23,087 bases of DNA from DAOTXL01 sp034435455 (GCA_034435455.1 DAOTXL010000127.1:1-23087); one strand, 5' to 3'; positions 1 through 6,595 are shown, counted from the stretch's first letter. Made by a program: numbers and translations. Notes: a model not told the origin generated them from the sequence alone.

Positions 1-1412
1 GGTTTGGGCGTCGGCGTGGGGGTTTTGGTGGGGGCGGGGGCGGGGCCGGTCGGGGTAGGGGTGGGGGTGGGAGTGTGGGTGGGGGTGGGGGTGTAGGTCG
101 GCCAGACGGTGCAGAATGGTACGACCGTACCCTCGCTCCACCACTCCTTGAACCAGACGCGCTCGCAATTGTTGTCCTCGTTGCGGTAGGCTTCGTGCCA
201 GTTTTGCTCTTTCTCCAGATCGTCGTAGGAGACGTTGATATTCCACACCGCGATGCTACTGGCCATCTGCTCATCAGACAGAAAGTCATCGAGTGACCGG
301 TCGGTTTGCCGGCCCGCATCTTCGTCTTTGTTTTTCAGGGAGACGCCAATATCCTGCTGCCCCGTCGAAGCCAGGTCGGCCTCGGTGATGATGCCCCCCT
401 TCTTCAGAACATTGGCCTGCATGGTGGGCGGGAAGTACACTGCCACGTGTTGGCCGGGAATGCCCGTTTCGTCGCAATGCGCCCACGATTCGCCGCCCCG
501 CGCCCAATAGTTGTTCCAGGCGTAGCCGTCGTTGTGCGTGCCCTTTAAAAAGACCTGTTCCATCAGCAGGTAGCCCCCATTCGTCACCCCATCGCTAAGC
601 TTCATCTCACGACATTCCGGGGGGGATGGCGTGGGCTTGATTGTTACCCGATAGGTTTCGGCCCACTTGTTCTGGCACATTGGGGGAGTGAGCACCCGGA
701 TGTTGGGATTCCGGGAGTGGACCTCGTGGTAGATCAGCGCAAAGTACGCATCCATATCGGTCCAGGCCAGAGGATCGTTGACTCTTATTGGAGGTGGTGG
801 GGTGGGTGTAGGAGGTCGTTGCCATGGAGCCAGATACCATTCGAGATTGGGTTCGTTGGCCGGCACAAAGCCGGATTCCTTGATGCCGATACCCTCGTTA
901 TATTCGTGAATGAGGACAATCTCATTGACCACGTCTCTGTAACTCCGGTACTCGTGCGGTTTGCAACGCACGATCGGCGCCGGGTCAAGCGAGAGCCGGT
1001 GAGTCTCCGTGATAAAGTTGCCCGGCGAGGGATAGACACGAATGATGATCTTGACGCCGTGCTGTGAGGCACGCTGTAAGTAATCTTGGATCCGCCAGCG
1101 GTTGTCTGGAATAGAGACCCCTGTTATGTCGCAGAGGGGCTCGGGACGGTCCAGTTGGTACACCTGCTCGCTCATTACCACCACCACAGTGGGCCACATC
1201 CCGCCCTCTCGGTCGCCATCAATGCGTGACAAAAAGTTCTCGTGCCATACCCCGTCCCCGACGTTGCCCAGGTGTACGCCCCATTTTTTGTCTGGCGGGG
1301 CAGCGGTCGAGGACATCTGCCAAAGAATGATGATACCCAATACTATCATCCCCCACAGGCCGAGGACCATGCCAACAAGACGAAATTGGGGCATCACAGA
1401 TCGAGATCGCAT
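1..1412 (-). CDS. Membrane-anchored glycoside-hydrolase-like surface protein (partial, runs off the left edge)
   Basis: A continuous minus-strand reading frame of 470 codons starts at ATG (1412-1410) behind a good SD (AGGGGGAAG) and is still open at base 1, so the C-terminus is missing. Residues about 12-31 form one hydrophobic membrane segment or uncleaved signal anchor. The following domain begins WGVHLGN and has VKIIIRVYPSPGN (about 120-132) and ANEPNLEW (about 185-192). An Asn-Glu-Pro after a strand resembles the acid/base motif of clan GH-A TIM-barrel glycosidases, so a polysaccharide-acting or barrel-fold extracellular protein is plausible but unproven. A short Pro-rich insert follows at about 199-209, and from residue 438 a Thr-Pro repeat linker runs to the edge. 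The gene lies 31 bp after the TolB-like gene in the same direction and shares its anchor-plus-TP-linker design, which suggests one operon of surface proteins. The catalytic nucleophile cannot be assigned. Confidence 0.75.
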   Translation of the reverse strand, partial: MRSRSVMPQFRLVGMVLGLWGMIVLGIIILWQMSSTAAPPDKKWGVHLGNVGDGVWHENFLSRIDGDREGGMWPTVVVVMSEQVYQLDRPEPLCDITGVSIPDNRWRIQDYLQRASQHGVKIIIRVYPSPGNFITETHRLSLDPAPIVRCKPHEYRSYRDVVNEIVLIHEYNEGIGIKESGFVPANEPNLEWYLAPWQRPPTPTPPPPIRVNDPLAWTDMDAYFALIYHEVHSRNPNIRVLTPPMCQNKWAETYRVTIKPTPSPPECREMKLSDGVTNGGYLLMEQVFLKGTHNDGYAWNNYWARGGESWAHCDETGIPGQHVAVYFPPTMQANVLKKGGIITEADLASTGQQDIGVSLKNKDEDAGRQTDRSLDDFLSDEQMASSIAVWNINVSYDDLEKEQNWHEAYRNEDNNCERVWFKEWWSEGTVVPFCTVWPTYTPTPTHTPTPTPTPTGPAPAPTKTPTPTPK

Positions 1413-1443
1413 GTTCTTCCCCCTTTCTACGCATCGCCTCGGT

Positions 1444-2580
1444 CTACCGCTCGATCCAGGCCATATACAATCTATCTATATCGGTCCTTTCCCACACTAC
1501 TTGATTGCCGGAGATAAAGAGAGCACCCACGTGGGCTTGTAGAGCATCTACTGTTTCCATCGGTTCTTTGCGTCCCAAATCGTACAACCCCATCCCTGAG
1601 CTTACCCGATGAGCCAGGATGTTGCCGAAGAACTCTTCAAAAGAGAACCAGACAGATAGGTTGACAAAGTACTCGTCCCGCGGGCCGTTTAAATCGATGC
1701 CGAGGAGCCGAAACTCCCAATCGGTTTCGGTCTGGGTGCATTGGGTCCAGACCACCCGGCCTTCACTGATGGCGTGAATACCGGTCCCGTCGGAGCCGAG
1801 AACGCACGCCTGATCCAGCAAAAAGTCTTCACCGGTCTCCAGGCTATGGGCTCGCAAGTCGACCTGCCCTGACTCCCCCGAATCCTCTCTTGACTCCAGA
1901 TAAATGACCCAAGAGCCAGAAATACGTGGGAAAATCTGAGCGCCCGGACGTTCGGCAACAGTTACCGTCGTTCTGGTTTTCAGATCGTAAGCCAGGACAT
2001 CCCAATCATTCTCCCCTCCCCAATTTTCCCAAACCACTACACTGTCGGAAAGGTCTAGCTCTTCGGGATCCGCCTCCAATTCGAACTCGCGTTCCTGGTT
2101 CCGGTCATAAACTTTGAGCCGCCTGTCAATCGAATGGTCGGCCAGTTCGGCACGCTCGCTCCACGCTACCCAGCGATCTGAAATGCAAACCGGGTACTTG
2201 GCATAGGTGTCTGTCGCACTACTGATCTGCTTCACCTCTCTGGTCGTCAGGTTCCAGATCGCGACTTGAGTCTCCCCATCAACCTTGATGAGGATTGCGG
2301 CGGTATCCCCGTCCAGTCCCACGAGCCTGAGGAACCCCTCCGGCACCTGCACCTCCACCGCCGCGCTCAGGTGCCGGGGGGGCGGGGTGCCTTCCGGCGG
2401 CGGGGTCGCGGTCGGTGCGGGGGTCATCGTGGGCGTGGGTGTGCCGGTTGCCGTCGGCTCCGTCGCCATCGGCGTCGGGCGCTGCCCCCGGAACAGCAGC
2501 CCCAGGCCCACCGCCACCACGGCCAGCACGGCCAGGCCGGCTACCGCTTTCCACCATTCATCCCGCTTTTTCATTTTCAT
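1444..2580 (-). CDS. Membrane-anchored TolB-like beta-propeller protein with Thr/Pro linker
   Basis: The 378-residue protein starts at ATG 2580 behind ACAGGAAGTGA. Residues 1-10 are charged, about 11-30 are a membrane segment, and about 35-68 are a Thr/Pro-rich linker. The rest is a series of strand-rich repeats with patterns such as VAIWNL, WVAWSE, LKVYDRN, VVVWEN, VLAYDLKT, WVIYLES, RVVWTQ and VVWERTD. These look like TolB/WD40-like propeller blades of the kind seen in periplasmic or surface scaffolds. There is no lipobox, so it is probably held by the N-terminal helix with the propeller outside the cell. No enzyme motif is visible, and a binding or scaffold role is inference. It is followed after 31 bp by the glycoside-hydrolase-like gene, and separated from the upstream BMC shell gene by 67 bp carrying a repeat with a hairpin. 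Confidence 0.75.
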   Translation of the reverse strand: MKMKKRDEWWKAVAGLAVLAVVAVGLGLLFRGQRPTPMATEPTATGTPTPTMTPAPTATPPPEGTPPPRHLSAAVEVQVPEGFLRLVGLDGDTAAILIKVDGETQVAIWNLTTREVKQISSATDTYAKYPVCISDRWVAWSERAELADHSIDRRLKVYDRNQEREFELEADPEELDLSDSVVVWENWGGENDWDVLAYDLKTRTTVTVAERPGAQIFPRISGSWVIYLESREDSGESGQVDLRAHSLETGEDFLLDQACVLGSDGTGIHAISEGRVVWTQCTQTETDWEFRLLGIDLNGPRDEYFVNLSVWFSFEEFFGNILAHRVSSGMGLYDLGRKEPMETVDALQAHVGALFISGNQVVWERTDIDRLYMAWIER

Positions 2581-2598
2581 TCACTTCCTGTTACATAG

Positions 2599-2643
2599 TG
2601 CGTGGTACGTGTCCACATCTCACGCACCACGCACCACGCGCCA
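2599..2643. repeat. Heptamer-type intergenic repeat with 9-bp inverted repeat
   Basis: Read on the minus strand this stretch is built of GCGTG-centred units about 7 bp apart (GCGCGTG, GTGCGTG, GTGCGTG). It also contains a perfect 9-bp inverted repeat, GTGCGTGGT at 2599-2607 and ACCACGCAC at 2626-2634. It fills the gap between the BMC shell gene and the TolB-like gene and may end or separate the two transcripts. It resembles the heptamer repeats at 8622, 9879 and 18225. Confidence 0.6.
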
Positions 2644-2647
2644 GGGT

Positions 2648-3286
2648 CTAGTCTTTGCGTCTGGCTTCCGCGCTGCGCCCCACAATATCCTCGATGGCCT
2701 GCACCGCAGCCGTGTAACCGGCCATGATGTCCCGCTCCTCACCGCCCAGATAGACGCGCCCAAAGCTGCCAAAGGGGCGCACCTCGACGATATTGATGTG
2801 GGCCGCCTTTTCCGCCTCGTTGGCTGCCAGCACGGCGTAGGCGGCCGGCTCCAGCTCCATGATGTACAGCGTCTGATCGGCAATGAGCATCATGCCGTTG
2901 CGGTTACGGTTGATAAGCTGCGCCTGGTGGGCATCTACCTTGCGGATGATCTGGCTGGAATAGATGGTCGGCTTCCAGCGCTCCTCGGCCCGCACCCCCA
3001 GCGCATCGAGGATGGCTGCTCCGGCGGCCCGCACCTCCGCCTGGTCCGGGGAGTGGACCTCCAGCAGGCCAAAGAGCCGCTCCACCACCTGCACGGCGGG
3101 CCGCACCCTGGTCGCCTTGAGGGCCACATCGGTGATGCGGTTGATCTCGATGCCGGGCGAGATCTCCACCCACAGGGAAGCGTCACCGGCCAGCGGCAGA
3201 AAGCCCCGCGCTGTGGAGCCGATAAAGGCCGCCATCTGCGGCTGCAGGCTATCCAGAAAAACATAAGAACGCAGATCGACGCTCAA
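2648..3286 (-). CDS. Tandem BMC-domain microcompartment shell protein (EutL/BMC-T-like)
   Basis: The start is TTG at 3286, supported by a perfect SD (GAAGGAGGAATCTG) and a TTGA overlap with the stop of the HepT gene; length is 212 residues. Two similar halves are visible. Half one, about residues 35-97, contains DVALKATRVRPAVQVVERLFG then LLEVHS and a final helix AEVRAAGAAILDALG. Half two, about 130-202, contains PAAYAVLAANEAEKAAHINIVEV, then GRVYLGGEERDIMAGYTAAVQAIE. The order (helix with a Lys-Ala motif, central strand, Gly-rich turn, then helix) is that of BMC shell domains, and the arrangement resembles the permuted tandem EutL class that forms trimeric pseudohexamers, often with a gated pore. 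Placement downstream of deoC and rpiB genes bearing encapsulation helices supports the call. No single-domain BMC-H or pentameric BMC-P gene lies in the window. The family assignment is from motif reading only. Confidence 0.75.
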   Translation of the reverse strand: MSVDLRSYVFLDSLQPQMAAFIGSTARGFLPLAGDASLWVEISPGIEINRITDVALKATRVRPAVQVVERLFGLLEVHSPDQAEVRAAGAAILDALGVRAEERWKPTIYSSQIIRKVDAHQAQLINRNRNGMMLIADQTLYIMELEPAAYAVLAANEAEKAAHINIVEVRPFGSFGRVYLGGEERDIMAGYTAAVQAIEDIVGRSAEARRKD

Positions 3287-3723
3287 CAGATTCCTCCTTC
3301 GGTTGACCGGCTGTGAATGAATTGGACGATGTGCCTGACAAACATCTCCAGATCGCCCAGATTATGTTGCAAGTACTGATACACCCGGCGCAAATCTACT
3401 TCCAGATAGAGATGGACCAACACGTTTCTGAACCTGACCATCGGGATCAGCCGGTGGGCAAAATCGGCAGGCAACACTCCTGTCTCGCCAAGTTGGGCAA
3501 AGATGTCGGCATAGTCTGTCGGCGGAGGGGTGTTCAAATCGGCAAGGATTTGTTGACCAATATCAATCGCCGCCTGAATGGCCACCTGAAACTGATGCTC
3601 GGCGATGTTGATGGCAGCGGCACTGAGCACAAACTGCTCATAGTCAATCCCCTGGATTTCCCGCAGCAGGGAGAGTGAAGAGCGGATCTGATGTAACCTT
3701 GCCTCGATAGCGGTTGTATCCAT
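3283..3723 (-). CDS. hepT: HepT-like HEPN ribonuclease toxin (DUF86 family)
   Basis: This 146-residue all-helical protein starts at ATG 3723 with SD GGAAGG about 10 nt upstream. It shows the HepT layout: an opening helix (EARLHQIRSSLSLLREI), a conserved middle helix (AEHQFQVAIQAAIDIGQQIL, about 41-60), and the active motif RNVLVHLY at 99-106. That motif is exactly RX4HXY, the HEPN RNase signature (Arg99, His104, Tyr106). In characterised pairs the antitoxin MntA adds AMP to the Tyr of this motif and silences the RNase. The gene overlaps the end of the mntA-like gene by about 80 bp, and its stop overlaps the start of the BMC shell gene, so it is embedded in the microcompartment operon. All catalytic residues are present, so the toxin looks intact. 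Confidence 0.85.
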   Translation of the reverse strand: MDTTAIEARLHQIRSSLSLLREIQGIDYEQFVLSAAAINIAEHQFQVAIQAAIDIGQQILADLNTPPPTDYADIFAQLGETGVLPADFAHRLIPMVRFRNVLVHLYLEVDLRRVYQYLQHNLGDLEMFVRHIVQFIHSRSTEGGIC

Positions 3724-4156
3724 CCAGCCACGTCCCTTCCAAAATATGTTTGAAGAAGAGCTTACGATGGTGGTCCAACACCGGCTTAAAGTCCAGGTAT
3801 TCGTTCAATGTCCGTACGCGAAAGCTGACCATTGCCTGGCGGTCACGGCAGTAGACCACCTGACCGGTGCGGAGCACCTGGTAACGCAGCACCAGGGGCG
3901 CCCGGTTGAGGACCAGCACATCCACATCGTTGGTGTGCAGCAGGTTCATCAACCCGCCGATGAATTCCAGGCGGGCCTCGAAACATTCATCGGCGGTCGG
4001 CGCGCCGCTCAGCAGCACGGCCACGTCCAGATCGCTAAGCGGACCAGGCCGGCCAAGCACCTGGGAGCCAAAAAGATAAGCCACGAGCACCTGGGGCTGC
4101 CCGGCAAAATAGCGTTCCAGTTGGGGTCTCACCCGACTCAAGTCAAAAACCGGCAC
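3644..4156 (-). CDS. mntA: MntA-like minimal nucleotidyltransferase antitoxin
   Basis: GTG start at 4156, two bases after the deoC stop, with SD AAAGGGAG; 170 residues. The core has the nucleotidyltransferase signature GSX10DXD: Gly30-Ser31, then ten residues, then Asp42-Leu-Asp44. A third acidic strand is likely in NDVDVLVL (about 95-102). This is the architecture of MntA, which AMPylates the partner HEPN toxin rather than acting in DNA synthesis. The C-terminal tail after about residue 143 (LDGYNRYRG onward) overlaps the hepT frame by about 80 bp and is less like other MNT proteins, so it may be a recent extension created by loss of an earlier stop. The adjacent hepT makes the TA assignment strong, but activity is untested. 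Confidence 0.82.
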   Translation of the reverse strand: MPVFDLSRVRPQLERYFAGQPQVLVAYLFGSQVLGRPGPLSDLDVAVLLSGAPTADECFEARLEFIGGLMNLLHTNDVDVLVLNRAPLVLRYQVLRTGQVVYCRDRQAMVSFRVRTLNEYLDFKPVLDHHRKLFFKHILEGTWLDGYNRYRGKVTSDPLFTLPAAGNPGD

Positions 4157-4158
4157 CC

Positions 4159-5043
4159 TCAGCTCCCTTTCGCTTCCTGCACGATCTTGACCCCGGCGCT
4201 GGCGCCGATGCGGGTGGCGCCGGCGGCGACCATAGCTTTCGCCTCTTCATAGCTGCGGATGCCCCCCGCCGCCTTGACGCCCAGCTCCGGCCCCACGGCC
4301 CGGCGCATCAACTCCACATCGTGGACGGTGGCCCCCCCCGGCCCAAAACCGGTGCTGGTTTTGACGTAATCGGCGCCGGCAGATTTGGCCAACTGGCAGG
4401 CGATCACCTTTTCGTCGTCGGTCAGCAGGGCCGCCTCGATGATCACTTTCAGGATCGCTCCCCCGGCGTGACAGGTGCGGGCCACGGTGGCGATGTCCCG
4501 CTCCACCAGAGCATAGTCCTTTGACTTGAGCGCGCCGATGTTGAGGACCATGTCCACCTCGGTCGCCCCGTCGTCAATCGCCTGCTGTGCTTCGTAGGCT
4601 TTGACTTCGGGTGGAGTGGCCCCCAGCGGAAAACCGACCACGGTACAGACGTGGACCGGCGATCCCTTGAGCAGTTGGGCGCACAACCTGACGTGCGTTG
4701 GGTTGACACACACCGCCGCAAAGCCGTACTTGCGCGCTTCGTAGCACAGTTGGGCGATCTGATCCTGCGTGGCGTCCGGCTTGAGCAGGGTATGGTCAAT
4801 CAACCGGGCGATCTCCGGCCCGATGTCGGTGCTGCCCAGGGTCGAACTCAGCCGCGCTGCGCCGGCATCCACCACCTGCCGCACCCGCTCCTGACATCGG
4901 GAGGTGCACTGGCCAGAGCAATCGGCGCACGAACTGACGTTGCTGCCCGATTGGGCGCGAGCCTCCTCCTCGCGCAGCAGGATCAGCACCTCTTTGGTAA
5001 TCTGTTCGACCAGCCGTTCCACCGTCGCCGAATCGAGTTTCAC
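4159..5043 (-). CDS. deoC: Deoxyribose-phosphate aldolase with N-terminal encapsulation helix and Cys4 motif
   Basis: The enzyme cleaves 2-deoxyribose 5-phosphate to acetaldehyde and glyceraldehyde 3-phosphate. I choose GTG at 5043 (SD CGGAG, one base after the rpiB stop), giving 294 residues; a longer in-frame start at 5115 would lie inside rpiB. Residues 4-27 form an amphipathic helix (hydrophobic V8, L11, V12, I15, V19, L20, L22, L23) typical of BMC encapsulation peptides. A Ser/Gly linker follows, then CADCSGQCTSRC (39-50), a CX2CX3CX3C cluster. The class I DERA barrel begins near residue 78 (LIDHTLLKPD). Catalytic residues correspond to Asp164 (EVDMVLN), Schiff-base Lys199 (LKVIIEA) and Lys228 (VKTSTGF). 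Ordinary DeoC lacks the roughly 75-residue front part. Its neighbours rpiB and the shell gene suggest it works inside a microcompartment that contains the acetaldehyde. Confidence 0.9.
   Translation of the reverse strand: MKLDSATVERLVEQITKEVLILLREEEARAQSGSNVSSCADCSGQCTSRCQERVRQVVDAGAARLSSTLGSTDIGPEIARLIDHTLLKPDATQDQIAQLCYEARKYGFAAVCVNPTHVRLCAQLLKGSPVHVCTVVGFPLGATPPEVKAYEAQQAIDDGATEVDMVLNIGALKSKDYALVERDIATVARTCHAGGAILKVIIEAALLTDDEKVIACQLAKSAGADYVKTSTGFGPGGATVHDVELMRRAVGPELGVKAAGGIRSYEEAKAMVAAGATRIGASAGVKIVQEAKGS
4963..5034 (-). other. Predicted encapsulation peptide of DeoC
   Basis: This codes residues 4-27 of DeoC, a helix with hydrophobic residues every three to four positions and charged residues between, followed by a polar Ser/Gly linker. 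Such helices on BMC cargo enzymes bind the inner shell face. The assignment is by pattern and context. Confidence 0.7.
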
Positions 5044-5044
5044 C

Positions 5045-5797
5045 TTATCTCCGCGCAAACCGCCGTTCGATCTCCATAATCTTGTCCACGCGACGGGCGT
5101 GGCGGCCACCGCCAAAGTCGGTCTCCAGCCAGGTTTTGACGATCTGCCGCGCCAGGTTCGGCCCCAGCAGCCCTCCGCCCAGGGTCAGCACGTTGGCGTC
5201 GTTGTGCTCCCGCGAGTTGACCGCTGTGGCCTGATCGTAACACATGGCCGCCCGCACGCCCGGCACCTTGTTGGCCGCCATGCAGGAACCGATGCCGGCG
5301 CCGTCCACCACGATGCCCCGCCAGGCTTTCCCCTCGGCGACCAGCCTGGCCACGGCATAGGCAAAATCGGGATAGTCCACGGCGGCCGTGCTGTGGGTGC
5401 CACAATCCACCACCTGGTAGCCGAGTTCCCCCAGATAGGCTTTCAACTCCTCCTTCAAGGCATACCCGCCGTGATCGGCGCCCAGGGCCACGGTCCGGCC
5501 CCCGCTCACGACCGGGGGGGAGTCGGTCGCCGGCCCCCCACCCGGTTCCGGCACCAGCTCCACCTGCCGCTGCCGGGCCGTCTCCTGAGCTAAAGGGGTC
5601 ACTATCGCCCCGGCGGGTAGGGGTAACTTGCCCCCGCGCGGCACGGCCAGCACGTCGGCTTCGGTCACCGCCGGCCGGCTGGCCGGAGAGCCGGTCCGGG
5701 GGGTGTCGGCGGCCGGCCCCTCCACCCCGTCAGGACCCAGAAGGCGCATCAATGCCCGGCGCACCATGGCCCTGACCTGTTCCTCCGAAATAGCCAT
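5045..5797 (-). CDS. rpiB: RpiB/LacAB-family sugar-phosphate isomerase with N-terminal encapsulation peptide
   Basis: 250 residues from ATG 5797 (SD GGGGAGC). Residues 3-20 form an amphipathic helix (V8, M11, V12, A15, L16, L19, L20) followed by a Pro/Gly-rich linker, the usual form of a BMC encapsulation peptide. A second conserved-looking block (about 43-82) contains TEADVL and LPAGAIVTPLA. The isomerase domain starts near residue 102 with ADHGG (107-111), then DYPDFA, AANK, REHNDANVL (196-204; His198 for ring opening) and GGRHARRV. The usual catalytic Cys of the CGTG loop is Asp165 (VVDGAGIG) here, so chemistry or substrate may differ from ordinary ribose-5-phosphate isomerase. The window also codes RpiA, so this copy is not needed for the housekeeping reaction. 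It is directly upstream of deoC and 21 bp downstream of lepB. Confidence 0.87.
   Translation of the reverse strand: MAISEEQVRAMVRRALMRLLGPDGVEGPAADTPRTGSPASRPAVTEADVLAVPRGGKLPLPAGAIVTPLAQETARQRQVELVPEPGGGPATDSPPVVSGGRTVALGADHGGYALKEELKAYLGELGYQVVDCGTHSTAAVDYPDFAYAVARLVAEGKAWRGIVVDGAGIGSCMAANKVPGVRAAMCYDQATAVNSREHNDANVLTLGGGLLGPNLARQIVKTWLETDFGGGRHARRVDKIMEIERRFARR
5738..5791 (-). other. Predicted encapsulation peptide of RpiB
   Basis: Residues 3-20 (SEEQVRAMVRRALMRLL core) form an amphipathic helix at the extreme N-terminus, followed by a disordered Gly/Pro/Thr linker. This is absent from ordinary RpiB proteins, which start directly at the ADHGG strand. Confidence 0.75.
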
Positions 5798-5818
5798 CGT
5801 TTGCTCCCCTGCTCCCCA

Positions 5819-6376
5819 TCAAGGCACGTCGCCGTAGGCTGTGTGCAGGATCACCCCCCATCGCCGGGGCGGCCAGTAGCTCAGCCAGGCCTTGCCCACG
5901 ATCTCGCTTTCCGGCAACACCCCCCAGTTGCGCGAATCGCTGGAGTTGCTCCGGTTATCCCCCAGGACGTAGTAACTGTCGTCAGGGATGGGGATCGGCG
6001 GCTGGGAGGAGAGGCCGGGATCGGCAAGGTAGGGCTCCTCCAACCGCCGGCCGTTGACGAACACCTGGCCGCTGCGGATTTCCAGGATCTCCCCGGGCAG
6101 GCCCACGATCCGTTTGATCAGTTTGCGGCCTCGGTCGTGGGGGTCCCGGAAGACCACGATATCCCCTCGTTGTGGGGCGTGCAGGCGGTAGTCCAGCTTG
6201 TTCACCATCAGGTATTGGTCATTTTCCAGGGTCGGATCCATGCTGTGACCCACGACCCGATAGTTTTCGAACAAAAAGGTGCGGACGAGGATGTAGATCA
6301 GAAAAGTAAGCAGGATCGTCTCTGCGAATTCGCGCAAGAACGAACCCGGCGATCTGGATTGTTCGGTAGCCTGCAT
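5819..6376 (-). CDS. lepB: Signal peptidase I
   Basis: This cleaves signal peptides from exported proteins at the outer face of the cytoplasmic membrane. The start is ATG 6376 with SD AAGGAG; 185 residues, normal for the short Gram-positive-like type. A single membrane helix spans about residues 17-36. Box B is GHSMDPTL with nucleophile Ser45, box D is KLIKRIVGLPGE with general-base Lys88, and box E is GDNRSNSSDSR, so it looks fully active. A longer in-frame start at 6433 is rejected because it would overlap the -10 box and has no better SD. A promoter sits at 6432-6460. The downstream rpiB begins 21 bp after the stop, so the BMC genes may be read through from the lepB promoter. There is no known functional link between the two. 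Confidence 0.95.
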   Translation of the reverse strand: MQATEQSRSPGSFLREFAETILLTFLIYILVRTFLFENYRVVGHSMDPTLENDQYLMVNKLDYRLHAPQRGDIVVFRDPHDRGRKLIKRIVGLPGEILEIRSGQVFVNGRRLEEPYLADPGLSSQPPIPIPDDSYYVLGDNRSNSSDSRNWGVLPESEIVGKAWLSYWPPRRWGVILHTAYGDVP

Positions 6377-6431
6377 CCATACTCCTTGCTCGGTCGCAGC
6401 CGGCCTCGTAGGCGAAGGCCATGGCCCTCGC

Positions 6432-6460
6432 ATTATAACTCAACTTGCGGTGCATGGCAA
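6432..6460 (-). promoter_or_regulatory. Predicted sigma-70 promoter for lepB (and possibly rpiB-deoC-BMC)
   Basis: On the minus strand TTGCCA (6460-6455), a 17-bp spacer and TATAAT (6437-6432) precede lepB by about 55 bp. The match is close to consensus. Confidence 0.7.
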
Positions 6461-6507
6461 ACCGACCGGCGGTGCCAAACGTCACTGAGGGCGCTGGTGT
6501 GGCCCTC

Positions 6508-6536
6508 TTGACAAACCGGCCCGAATCATGTATAGT
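6508..6536 (+). promoter_or_regulatory. Predicted sigma-70 promoter for the lipoprotein-DUF881 cluster
   Basis: TTGACA (6508-6513), a 17-bp spacer and TATAGT (6531-6536) lie about 60 bp before the ATG at 6596. Confidence 0.75.
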
Positions 6537-6595
6537 AGAGGTGGAGCGCGGCAAGCTCCAGGCCGGTTGGATCATTCGAGTCAGGAGGCGCAAAG

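Noticed and set aside
2285..3316. Long plus-strand frame opposite the BMC shell and TolB-like genes
   Set aside because: It is antisense to two supported genes, is low-complexity, and has no family motifs.
5044..5115. Longer DeoC start at 5115
   Set aside because: It would overlap the end of rpiB by over 70 bases; GTG 5043 has an SD and begins right at the encapsulation helix.
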